Assembly: GCF_002891295.1 (NCBI RefSeq)
Contig: NZ_LGUI01000013.1
Coordinates: 186,001-250,000 of the forward strand
Origin: Streptomyces eurocidicus
GTDB taxonomy: Bacteria > Actinomycetota > Actinomycetes > Streptomycetales > Streptomycetaceae
DNA length: 64,000 nucleotides
Direction: 5' to 3'
Shown here: in pieces, positions 10,461 to 18,187 of the stretch
Position numbering within the stretch: position 1 is the first letter of the stretch
How the letters are laid out: each line of letters starts with the position of its first letter
Notes under the pieces: model-generated
Told to the model about the DNA's origin: nothing
The model's input: the letters and a program-made list of their open reading frames with translations, nothing else
The model's database searches: none
Translations under genes and position numbers: made by a program

Positions 10461-11375
10461 TTACCAGCCGCGGTTGGCGTAGCGCTCCGACTCGGGGAGG
10501 GTGTCGCAGTTGATGCCGACCATGGCCTCGCCCAGGTTCCGCGAGACGTCCGCGATGACGCTCGGGTCGTCGTAGAACGTGGTGGCCTTCACGATGGCGG
10601 CGGCGCGCTTGGCCGGGTCGCCGGACTTGAAGATGCCGGAGCCGACGAAGACGCCCTCGGCGCCCAGCTGGCGCATCAGCGCGGCGTCGGCGGGGGTGGC
10701 GACGCCACCGGCGGAGAACAGCACGACCGGCAGCTTGCCGAGCTCGGCGACCTCCTTGACGAGCTCGTACGGGGCGCGCAGCTCCTTGGCGGCGGCGAAG
10801 AGCTCGTTGTTGTCGTAGCCGCGCAGACGGGCGATCTCGCCCTTGATCTGGCGCAGGTGGCGCACGGCCTCGACGACGTTGCCGGTGCCGGCCTCGCCCT
10901 TCGAGCGGATCATGGCCGCGCCCTCGGCGATGCGGCGCAGCGCCTCGCCCAGGTTGGTGGCACCGCAGACGAAGGGGGTGGTGAAGGCCCACTTGTCGCT
11001 GTGGTTGACCTCGTCGGCCGGGGTGAGGACCTCGGACTCGTCGATGTAGTCGACGCCGAGGGACTGGAGCACCTGGGCCTCGACGAAGTGGCCGATGCGG
11101 GACTTGGCCATGACCGGGATGGAGACGGCGTTGATGATGCCGTCGATCATGTCCGGGTCGGACATCCGGGCCACGCCGCCGTCCTTGCGGATGTCGGCGG
11201 GCACGCGCTCCAGGGCCATGACCGCGACCGCGCCGGCGTCCTCGGCGATCTTGGCTTCCTCCGGCGTGACGACGTCCATGATCACGCCGCCCTTGAGCTG
11301 CTCGGCCATGCCGCGCTTGACGCGTGCGGTGCCGGTCTCGGGGTTCGTGGACGTGCTGGGGGCCGTGCTGGACAC
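10461..11375 (-). CDS. pdxS: Pyridoxal 5'-phosphate synthase lyase subunit PdxS
   Basis: PdxS condenses ribose 5-phosphate, glyceraldehyde 3-phosphate and ammonia to pyridoxal phosphate in the DXP-independent route. The 304-residue TIM-barrel protein has GTARVKRGMAEQLKGGVIMDV at its N-terminus, the catalytic Lys in VSIPVMAKSRIGH, and the phosphate-binding segment LPVVLFSAGGVATPADAA. It starts at GTG 11375 (SSTAPST), with GAGGT upstream. pdxT follows, as in most bacteria with this pathway. Confidence 0.97.
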   Translation of the reverse strand: MSSTAPSTSTNPETGTARVKRGMAEQLKGGVIMDVVTPEEAKIAEDAGAVAVMALERVPADIRKDGGVARMSDPDMIDGIINAVSIPVMAKSRIGHFVEAQVLQSLGVDYIDESEVLTPADEVNHSDKWAFTTPFVCGATNLGEALRRIAEGAAMIRSKGEAGTGNVVEAVRHLRQIKGEIARLRGYDNNELFAAAKELRAPYELVKEVAELGKLPVVLFSAGGVATPADAALMRQLGAEGVFVGSGIFKSGDPAKRAAAIVKATTFYDDPSVIADVSRNLGEAMVGINCDTLPESERYANRGW

Positions 11376-11459
11376 GTGGTGACCTCACTATCAAGGGCGG
11401 TGATGCTGCACGGTCATCCAATCCGCCGCCCGATGGGCGAAAAAAGAGCCAATTCGAGG

Positions 11460-12002
11460 TCAGTGGCTTGTGCGGTCCCCGAGCACCGCCGGAGGCTCGT
11501 CATCCATCTCGAACGCGAGCGGGAACGGCGCGTGCCCCGCCAGCCGGAACCAGCGCACCACCCGGTGCGTGCGGACCGCCCGCGCGGCGCGCACCGCGTC
11601 GTTGTGGAACCGCCGCGCCATCGGCACCCGGCGCACCGCCTCCCCGAGCTCGGACAGCGACTCCTCACCGCCCGGCGCCGCCCGCACCGCCTCGACCTGC
11701 GGCGGCTCCGCGAACACGGCGCGCAGCGCCTGGCTCAGCTCGCTCTCGGCGACCTCCCGGTGCTCCTCCTCGGCCTGCCGGGCCGCGTGCGCGGCCTGGT
11801 AGAGGACGATCGAGGCGGCCGGATCGAGCACCCCGGCGGTGGCGAGCTCCTGCGCGACCGAGGCGCGCCGCAGCAGCTGGGCGTCGAGCGCGGCCCGCGC
11901 GGCGTCGATACGGCTGTGCAGCCGGTCGAGACGGCCGGCGGTCCAGCTCAGGTAGACGCCGATGACGACCAGCGCGACGACGATCCAGATCAAAGTGGTC
12001 AC
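11460..12002 (-). CDS. LemA-like single-span membrane protein
   Basis: This 180-residue protein starts with one membrane segment (LIWIVVALVVIGVYLSW, residues about 4-20) followed by a long helical cytoplasmic part. The pattern LDRLHSRIDAARAALDAQL, and near the C-terminus RRFHNDAVRAARAVR...VVRWFRLAGHAPFPLAFEM, resembles LemA family proteins, whose function is not settled. The start is GTG 12002; its ribosome site is weak (GTGAG). The gene is in line with pdxS and 84 bases from it, and may share a transcript. The LemA assignment is by pattern only. Confidence 0.8.
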   Translation of the reverse strand: MTTLIWIVVALVVIGVYLSWTAGRLDRLHSRIDAARAALDAQLLRRASVAQELATAGVLDPAASIVLYQAAHAARQAEEEHREVAESELSQALRAVFAEPPQVEAVRAAPGGEESLSELGEAVRRVPMARRFHNDAVRAARAVRTHRVVRWFRLAGHAPFPLAFEMDDEPPAVLGDRTSH

Positions 12003-12104
12003 GCGTGCTCACGTTACCGCTCGCCGCGGGGCCGCTGCCGCGATGGCGCCGGAGGCGCCGGGTCTCGGTAAGGGTGCCGCCACGTCGGGGCGCGCCTTAC
12101 CGAT

Positions 12105-12154
12105 GTCCTCAAACTCCCCCAGCTAACGCTGGGAGGTGCCCCCGGACGGGCTGG
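12105..12154. repeat. Dispersed-type Streptomyces intergenic repeat
   Basis: The sequence begins GTCCTCAAACTCCCCCAGC, forms a small hairpin (CCCAGC-TAAC-GCTGGG, 12118-12133), and ends with CGGACGGGCTG. The two ends match those of the inverted repeat at 7536-7585. From memory this composite is frequent between Streptomyces genes. It sits upstream of the LemA-like gene and beside a tandem array. Confidence 0.6.
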
Positions 12155-12240
12155 ATTGTGGCCGGGCCCGGACCTGATCGCACCCCTGCCCGAACTGCGT
12201 CGCCCTCTCGGCGAGGAGTGGGCCGTAGGCCGGCCCGGTG

Positions 12241-12766
12241 GTGGCCGACGCGGAGTGGGGCCCGGACCGGAGCGCGACCGACCCGAAGTGGGGCGGAGCC
12301 CCGGCCCGGAGTACGACCGACCCGGAGCGGGACGAAGTCCCGGCCCGGAGCGTGGCCGACGCGGGTGGGGCCCGGACCGGAGCGTGACCGACGCGGAGTG
12401 GGGTCGAGCCCCGGCCCGGTCGTGGCCGACCCGGAGCGGGCCGAAGCCCCGGCCCGGAGTACGACCGACCCTGAGCGGGCCGAAGTCCCGGCCCGGAGCG
12501 TGGCCTGCGTGGGTGGGGCCCGGCCCGCAGCGTGGCCGGCGTGGGTGGGCCCGGCCCGGAGTGTGGCCGACGCGGAGTGGGGCGGAGCCCCGGCCCGGTC
12601 GTGGCCGACCCGAAGTGGGCCGAAGCCCCGGCCCGGAGCGTGGCCGACGCGGGTGGGGCCCGGACCAGAGCGCGACCGACGCGGAGTGGGGTCGAGCCCC
12701 GGCCCGGTCGTGGCCGACCCGGAGCGGGCCGAAGCCCCGGCCCGGAGCGTGGCATGCGTGGATGGG
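12241..12766. repeat. GC-rich imperfect tandem repeat array between pimA and the LemA-like gene
   Basis: About 14 to 15 units of 31 to 39 bases follow each other. A typical unit reads GTGGCCGACCCGGAGCGGGC then CGAAGCCCCGGCCCGGAGC. Shorter units read GTGGCCGACGCGGGTGGGGC then CCGGACCGGAGC. Two or three unit subtypes alternate, as if blocks of units were duplicated. Unit lengths are not multiples of three, so no frame is kept and the array is judged non-coding even though both strands stay open by composition. The rest of 12003-12240 holds the repeat at 12105-12154 and nothing else recognised. Confidence 0.85.
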
Positions 12767-12790
12767 GACCGTCCCGGGCCCGGGACGGTC
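12767..12790 (-). terminator. 24-base perfect palindrome after pimA
   Basis: The bases 12767-12790 are a perfect palindrome (GACCGTCCCGGG and its inverse, with no loop). It lies 19 bases past the pimA stop and at the edge of the tandem array, so it is the probable terminator of the pgsA-acyltransferase-pimA transcript. Confidence 0.65.
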
Positions 12791-12808
12791 GAGCCCCGGC
12801 GGCAGGCG

Positions 12809-13981
12809 TCAGTCGCGGGCCAGGCCGAATCTCGCTCGGAAGCCCGGGCGCTCGTCCGTGGCCACCGACGCCGCGCCCGCCGTCACCGTCTCGTAGACCG
12901 CCAGGATGTCCGCGCCGACCCTCGACCAGTCGAAGCGGCGCACGTGTGCCGAGCCGCGTTCGCTCAGCCGTGCCCGGCCGTCCGGGTCGCCCAGCAGGCC
13001 CACCGCCGCCGCGGCCAGCGCGTCCGCGTCCTCGTTGGCGAACAGCCGGCCCGCCGCACCCTTGTCGAGGACCTGCGCGAAGGCGTCCAGGTCGCTGGCG
13101 AGGACGGGCGCGCCCGCCGACATCGCCTCGACGAGGATGATGCCGAACGACTCGCCCCCGGTGTTGGGCGCCACATAGACGTCCACGCTGCGCAGCAGCC
13201 GCGCCTTGTCCTCGTCGCTCACCATGCCGAGGAATTCCACCCGCCCGCGCATCTCCGCGGGCAGGCTCGCGACGGCCTCCTCCTCGTCGCCGCGCCCGGC
13301 CACCAGCAGCCGGGTGCCGGGGCGCTCCGCGAGGATCTTCGGCAGGGCGCGCATCAGGACCGGCAGCCCCTTGCGCGGCTCGTCGATCCGGCCGATGAAG
13401 CCGATCGTGCCGCCGTCGACGCCGCCCTGCCACTCCTTGCGGGGTTCGGCGCGGGCGAAGAAGTCCACGTCGACGCCGTTGGGGATGACGACGGCGTCTC
13501 CGCCCAGGTGCTCGACCAGCGTCCGGCGGGCGTACTCGCTCACCGCGATCCGGGCGCTGATCTTCTCCAGCGCCGGCTGGAGGATCGGATAGGCCGCGAT
13601 CATCGCCCGGGAGCGCGGGTTGGAGGTGTGGAAGGTCGCCACGATCGGGCCCTGCGCCGCCCAGCAGGCCAGCAGGCCCAGGGAGGGCGAGGTCGGCTCG
13701 TGGATGTGGATGACGTCGAAGTCACCGTCGTGCAGCCAGCGCCGCACCCGGGCGGCCGACAGGAAGCCGAAGTTCAGCCGGGCCACCGAGCCGTTGTAGG
13801 GCACGGGCACGGCCCGGCCGGCGGAGACGACGAACGGCGGGAGCGGCGTCTCGTCGTCCGCGGGCGCCAGCACCGACACCTCGTGGCCCAGCCGGATGAG
13901 GTGCTCGGCCAGGTCCCGGATGTGGAACTGCACCCCGCCGGGGACGTCCCACGAATACGGGCAGACGATCCCGATCCTCAC
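12809..13981 (-). CDS. pimA: Phosphatidylinositol alpha-mannosyltransferase (PimA-like, GT4)
   Basis: The 390-residue glycosyltransferase should transfer the first mannose from GDP-mannose to phosphatidylinositol on the inner membrane face. It has the GT-B layout: N-terminal RIGIVCPYSWDVPGGVQFHI with the glycine-rich GGVQ loop, the donor-side segment GTIGFIGRIDEPRKGL, and the EX7E motif in GESFGIILVEAM near residue 290. The GTG start at 13981 overlaps the acyltransferase stop (GTGA), so the two are coupled. The gene set pgsA-acyltransferase-pimA is the same as in mycobacteria, which supports the assignment. Confidence 0.92.
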   Translation of the reverse strand: MRIGIVCPYSWDVPGGVQFHIRDLAEHLIRLGHEVSVLAPADDETPLPPFVVSAGRAVPVPYNGSVARLNFGFLSAARVRRWLHDGDFDVIHIHEPTSPSLGLLACWAAQGPIVATFHTSNPRSRAMIAAYPILQPALEKISARIAVSEYARRTLVEHLGGDAVVIPNGVDVDFFARAEPRKEWQGGVDGGTIGFIGRIDEPRKGLPVLMRALPKILAERPGTRLLVAGRGDEEEAVASLPAEMRGRVEFLGMVSDEDKARLLRSVDVYVAPNTGGESFGIILVEAMSAGAPVLASDLDAFAQVLDKGAAGRLFANEDADALAAAAVGLLGDPDGRARLSERGSAHVRRFDWSRVGADILAVYETVTAGAASVATDERPGFRARFGLARD

Positions 13982-14883
13982 GGTGTCCCCTCCCCGGCCC
14001 GCGGCAGGTCCGCGAGCCAGAGTCGCTGGAGCATGTGCCAGTCCTGCGGGTGCTCGGCGATGCCCCCGGCGAAGGCGTCGGCCAGCTGCTGGGTCATCGC
14101 GGCGGCCTTCTCCTGCCGGGTGCCCGTCTCCGGCACCTCGACGGGCGGGTGGATCCGCCCCCGCATCACCGGCGAGCTGTCGTACCAGAGGGTGACGGGC
14201 AGCAGCGCCGCACCGGTCTGCACCGCCAGCATGGCGGGTCCGGCGGGCATCTTCGCCGCCTCGCCGAAGAACTTCACCTCTATGCCGGAGGAGGACAGGT
14301 CGCGGTCGGCCACCAGGCAGACCAGCCCGCCCGCCCGCAGCCGGCGCGCGAGGGTGCCGAAGGCGCTGCCCCCGGCGTGCGGCAGGACCTCCATGCCGAG
14401 CCCCTCGCGGTAGGCCACGAACCGGTCGTAGAGCGTCTCGGGCTTGAGCCGCTCGGCGACGGTCGTGAAGGGCACCCCCAGCCGGGTGGTGACCCAGGCG
14501 CCCGCGAGGTCGTAGTTGCCCATGTGGGGCAGGGCGACGATGACGCCCCGCCCGCCGGCCAGGCTCTCCTCCAGGAAGTGCAGGCCCTCCGGCGTGAAGC
14601 CGTCGCGGATCCGCTGCGGGCTCCACGCCGGCAGTCGGAAGGACTCCATCCAGTAGCGCATGTACGAGCGCATGCCCGCCCGCGAGAGCCCGGCGAGCCG
14701 CCCGGGGCCCGCGTCGGGCAGCACCCGCGCGAGATTGGCCTCCAGGCGCAGCACGCCCTTGCCGCGCCGCTTCCACGCGATGTCGGCGATCCGCCGTCCT
14801 AGCCGGGTGGCCACCGGCTCGGGAAGCTTCTTCACCGCGCCCCAGCCGAGCCCGTACAGCGCGTCGGTCAGCTTCTCCCTCAC
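13978..14883 (-). CDS. Phosphatidylinositol mannoside acyltransferase (LpxL/HtrB-type)
   Basis: This 301-residue enzyme belongs to the lysophospholipid/lipid A acyltransferase family. In actinobacteria the member beside pimA acylates the mannose of PIM1 or PIM2. The HX4D catalytic motif is seen in LPHMGNYDLAG near residue 120, and the family segment ERLKPETLYDRFVAYREGLG follows. GTG 14883 is taken as start; it lies seven bases past the pgsA stop, and the pimA start overlaps its stop. There is no clear membrane segment, in keeping with a peripheral membrane enzyme. Confidence 0.9.
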   Translation of the reverse strand: MREKLTDALYGLGWGAVKKLPEPVATRLGRRIADIAWKRRGKGVLRLEANLARVLPDAGPGRLAGLSRAGMRSYMRYWMESFRLPAWSPQRIRDGFTPEGLHFLEESLAGGRGVIVALPHMGNYDLAGAWVTTRLGVPFTTVAERLKPETLYDRFVAYREGLGMEVLPHAGGSAFGTLARRLRAGGLVCLVADRDLSSSGIEVKFFGEAAKMPAGPAMLAVQTGAALLPVTLWYDSSPVMRGRIHPPVEVPETGTRQEKAAAMTQQLADAFAGGIAEHPQDWHMLQRLWLADLPRAGEGTP

Positions 14884-14890
14884 CGCGCGT

Positions 14891-15547
14891 TCACCCGGCC
14901 CCGCCGCCGCTCGCCACCGCGTCGGCCTCGGCGGCCTCGCGGCGCACGGTCACCACGCGCTGGACCAAGGTCACCAGGCTGCCGGCCGCCACGATCCACA
15001 GGGCGATGGGCAGCAGGATCTGGATGCCCGGCACGCCGAACTTGTGCAGCCCGGAGAAGCCGCACGCCACCAGCGAGATCACCAGCCGCTCGGCCCGCTC
15101 GACCAGGCCGTTCACATTGACCGGAAGACCGATGGCCTCCCCGCGCGCCTTGGTGTACGAGACCACCTGGCCGCTGGCGAGGCAGAAGATCGTCACCGCG
15201 CACAGGGTGAGGCTGTCGCCGCGCCCCGCGTACCAGAGGGCGAGCCCGCCGAAGATCGCCGCGTCGGCGACCCGGTCGAGCGTGGAGTCGAGGAACGCGC
15301 CCCAGCGGCTGGAGCGGCCGAGCTGGCGGGCCATGTTGCCGTCGACCAGGTCGGAGAAGACGAACAGGGTGATGGTGACCGTGCCCCAGAAGAACTCCCC
15401 CTGGGGGTAGAAGACCAGCGCACCCGCCATCACACCGCCGGTACCGACGAGGGTCACCGCGTCGGGGCTGACGCCGAGGCGGATGAGCAGGGCGGCGAAC
15501 GGCGTGAGAACACGCGTGAAGAACGCACGCGCGTACTTGTTCAGCAT
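14891..15547 (-). CDS. pgsA: Phosphatidylinositol phosphate synthase (CDP-alcohol phosphotransferase)
   Basis: The 218-residue integral membrane enzyme joins CDP-diacylglycerol with inositol phosphate, giving the lipid on which PimA works. The family signature D-x2-D-G-x2-A-R-x8-G-x3-D-x3-D is intact in DLVDGNMARQLGR...GAFLDSTLD around residues 66-91. Five or six hydrophobic segments surround it. ATG 15547 begins MLNKYARAFFTRV, a typical start. It heads the three-gene operon and is divergent from the EF-G-like gene at 15813; the 265-base gap should hold promoters for both. Confidence 0.93.
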   Translation of the reverse strand: MLNKYARAFFTRVLTPFAALLIRLGVSPDAVTLVGTGGVMAGALVFYPQGEFFWGTVTITLFVFSDLVDGNMARQLGRSSRWGAFLDSTLDRVADAAIFGGLALWYAGRGDSLTLCAVTIFCLASGQVVSYTKARGEAIGLPVNVNGLVERAERLVISLVACGFSGLHKFGVPGIQILLPIALWIVAAGSLVTLVQRVVTVRREAAEADAVASGGGAG

Positions 15548-15812
15548 GGCCTTCCCGGAGGGTCGTATCGGGCCGGGTGGTCAGGAGGCCACCGGCTGGC
15601 CCATCGTAGCCAGGCGGCCGGGGGCGCCCGCGCACGCACCGCTCGCACACCCCTCACCACGGCCGCCGCCCCGCGCGCGCACCGGTCCGCGCGCCACCGG
15701 GGGCGCGCCGGTGGCACCGCCTCGGGTACGCCTCCGTGTGCGACGTATGGACGCAGCGTGACGGCGGTGGAAAGCTCGGAGGACCGCAGGTGTCGACCGG
15801 GAGGCGGGACAC

Positions 15813-18020
15813 ATGGGCGAGAAGACGGGCACGTACCCAGGGGCCGCGGGCAGAGCAGTGTCGGCCGACCGGCCGAGCCACGTACGCAACGTGGTGCTGG
15901 TCGGCCACAGCGGCGCCGGCAAGACGACGCTGGTGGAGGCGCTGGCGCTGACCACGGGAGCGGTCAACCGCGCCGGCCGGGTGGAGGACGGCGGCGCGCT
16001 GTCCGACTACGACGAGATGGAACACCGCCAGCAGCGCTCGGTGCAGCTCTCCCTGGTCCCCGTGGAGTGGGCCGGGATCAAGATCAATGTCCTGGACACC
16101 CCCGGCTACGCCGACTTCGTCGGGGAGCTCAGGGCCGGTCTGCGCGCCGCGGACGCGGCCCTCTTCGTCGTCTCGGCCGCCGAGGGCGCCGAGAACATCG
16201 GCGGCGCGACCCGCATGGTGTGGGAGGAGTGCGCGGCCGTCGGGATGCCCCGCGCGATCGTCGTCACCCACCTGGAGGCGGCCCGCGCGGACTTCACGGC
16301 GATGACGGAGAACTGCCGCACCGCCTTCGGCGGCGACTCCCCCGACAGCGTGCTGCCGCTCTATCTGCCCCTGCACGGACCCGAGGGCCCGGACGGGCAC
16401 CGGAGCGTGGCCGGCCTGATCGGCCTCCTCTCCCAGCGCGTCTTCGACTACTCCTCCGGCGAGCGCGCCGAGCACCCGCCCGGCCCCGACCAGCTGCCGC
16501 TGATCGAGGAGGCCCGCAACCGGCTCATCGAGGGGATCATCGCCGAGAGCGAGGACGAGACCCTCATGGACCGCTATCTGGGCGGCGAGGAGATCGACGT
16601 CAAGACCCTGATCGAGGACCTGGAGCGGGCCGTGGCGCGCGGCACCTTCCACCCCGTCCTGGCCGCCGCCCCCGCGCCGGAGGGCGCCCGGCACGGACTG
16701 GGCACCGTGGAGCTGCTGGAGCTGATCACCGGCGGCTTCCCCACCCCGCTCGAAAGGACGGTCCCGGCGGTCACCACCCCCGACGGCCGCCCCCGCGCGC
16801 CCCTCACCTGCGACCCGGCCGGCCCACTTGCCGCAGAAGTGATCAAAACCTCCTCCGACCCCTACGTCGGACGGATCTCCCTCGTCCGCGTCTTCTCCGG
16901 CACCCTGCGCCCGGACGAGACCGTGCACGTCTCCGGGCACGGCCTGGAGGACCGCGGCCACGAGGACCACGACGTGGACGAGCGCGTCGGCGCCCTCTCC
17001 TCGCCCTTCGGCAAGCACCAGCGGCAGCTGAACCAGGCCATCGCCGGCGACATCGCCTGCGTCGCCAAGCTCGCCCACGCCGAGACCGGCGACACCCTCT
17101 CCGCCCGCGGCGAGCCCCTGCTGATGGAGCCGTGGCAGATGCCCGACCCCCTGCTACCGGTGGCCATCCAGGCGCACAGCAAGGCGGACGAGGACAAGCT
17201 CTCGCAGGGCCTCGCCCGGCTGGTCGCCGAGGACCCCACCATGCGGCTGGAGCAGAACGCCCAGACCCACCAGGTGGTCCTGTGGTGCCTGGGCGAGGCG
17301 CACCGCGACGTCGCCCTGGAGCGGCTGCGCACCCGCTACGGCGTACGGGTCGACGCCGTGCCCTACAAGGTGTCGCTGCGCGAGACCTTCGGCTCCAGGG
17401 CCGCCGGGCGCGGGCGGCACGTCAAACAGTCCGGCGGCCACGGCCAGTACGCCATCTGCGAGATCGAGGTCGAGCCGCTGCCCGGCGGCTCCGGCATCGA
17501 GTTCGTCGACAAGGTGGTGGGCGGCGCGGTGCCCCGCCAGTTCATCCCCTCCGTGGAGAAGGGCGTCCGGGCCCAGGCGGCGCGCGGCGTCGCCGCCGGC
17601 TACCCCCTGGTCGACGTGCGGGTGACGCTCCTCGACGGCAAGGCGCACTCGGTGGACTCCTCCGACGCCGCCTTCCAGACGGCCGGCGCCCTCGCCCTGC
17701 GCGAGGCCGCCGCCGGGACCCGGATCCACCTCCTCGAACCCGTCGCGGAGGTCCGGGTGCTGGTCCCCGACGCCTATGTCGGACCGGTGATGAGCGACCT
17801 CTCCGGGCGGCGCGGCAGAGTGGTCGGCACCGAGCAGTCCGGCGCCGGCCGCACCCTCGTACGGGCCGAGGTCCCGGAGATCGAGATCGACCGGTACGCG
17901 GTGGACCTTCGCTCCCTGTCGCACGGCACCGGCCGGTTCGCCCGGAGCTACGCCCGCCACGAGCCGATGCCCGCCCAGGTGGCCGACCGCATCCGCGAAG
18001 TCCCCGAAAACGGAGCATAG
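15813..18020 (+). CDS. EF-G-like translation GTPase (EF-G2 type)
   Basis: The 735-residue protein has the full EF-G domain order. The P-loop GHSGAGKTT is at residues 31-39 and the G3 motif DTPGYADF near 95. Two other GTPase motifs are altered: the switch I region reads RQQRSVQL near residue 72, without the RGITI threonine, and the G4 position reads VVTHLEAARADF near 150 in place of NKxD. Later domains (LGEAHRDVALERLR, and SGGHGQYAICEIEVEPL) are normal. It resembles the second EF-G of mycobacteria more than housekeeping FusA. ATG 15813 has GGGAGG nine bases upstream. It is not the essential fusA, and its role is uncertain. Confidence 0.9.
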   Translation: MGEKTGTYPGAAGRAVSADRPSHVRNVVLVGHSGAGKTTLVEALALTTGAVNRAGRVEDGGALSDYDEMEHRQQRSVQLSLVPVEWAGIKINVLDTPGYADFVGELRAGLRAADAALFVVSAAEGAENIGGATRMVWEECAAVGMPRAIVVTHLEAARADFTAMTENCRTAFGGDSPDSVLPLYLPLHGPEGPDGHRSVAGLIGLLSQRVFDYSSGERAEHPPGPDQLPLIEEARNRLIEGIIAESEDETLMDRYLGGEEIDVKTLIEDLERAVARGTFHPVLAAAPAPEGARHGLGTVELLELITGGFPTPLERTVPAVTTPDGRPRAPLTCDPAGPLAAEVIKTSSDPYVGRISLVRVFSGTLRPDETVHVSGHGLEDRGHEDHDVDERVGALSSPFGKHQRQLNQAIAGDIACVAKLAHAETGDTLSARGEPLLMEPWQMPDPLLPVAIQAHSKADEDKLSQGLARLVAEDPTMRLEQNAQTHQVVLWCLGEAHRDVALERLRTRYGVRVDAVPYKVSLRETFGSRAAGRGRHVKQSGGHGQYAICEIEVEPLPGGSGIEFVDKVVGGAVPRQFIPSVEKGVRAQAARGVAAGYPLVDVRVTLLDGKAHSVDSSDAAFQTAGALALREAAAGTRIHLLEPVAEVRVLVPDAYVGPVMSDLSGRRGRVVGTEQSGAGRTLVRAEVPEIEIDRYAVDLRSLSHGTGRFARSYARHEPMPAQVADRIREVPENGA

Positions 18021-18027
18021 TTCACAT

Positions 18028-18063
18028 GCCGCCCGTCCCAACTCCAAGGAGACGGGCGGCTTT
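18028..18063 (+). terminator. Terminator after EF-G-like gene
   Basis: GCCGCCCGTC at 18028-18037 pairs perfectly with GACGGGCGGC at 18051-18060, followed by TTT. It starts eight bases past the stop codon of the upstream gene. Confidence 0.75.
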
Positions 18064-18187
18064 CCGATCTCCGGCGACAGCCGGTACCCCGCACGGATAC
18101 GCTGGGCACGCGGACCAATACGTATGACACGGGCGGCCGTCGTCAGGCAGGCCGCAGGATCGGGCATGCGCGGCATTGGGGGCAGCG

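Noticed and set aside
9810..12071. A very long open frame on the plus strand (over 750 codons) across pdxT, pdxS and the LemA-like gene
   Set aside because: It is antisense to three clear genes. Its product is low-complexity Gly/Val/Asp/Arg text caused by the GC pattern of the real genes.
12005..14413. Plus-strand frame through the tandem array and antisense to pimA
   Set aside because: The array units are not multiples of three and the remaining part is a shadow of pimA and the acyltransferase gene.
14660..18127. Plus-strand open frame of over 1,100 codons
   Set aside because: It runs antisense to pgsA and then out of frame through the EF-G-like gene. The protein is Arg/Pro/Gly-rich with no motif.
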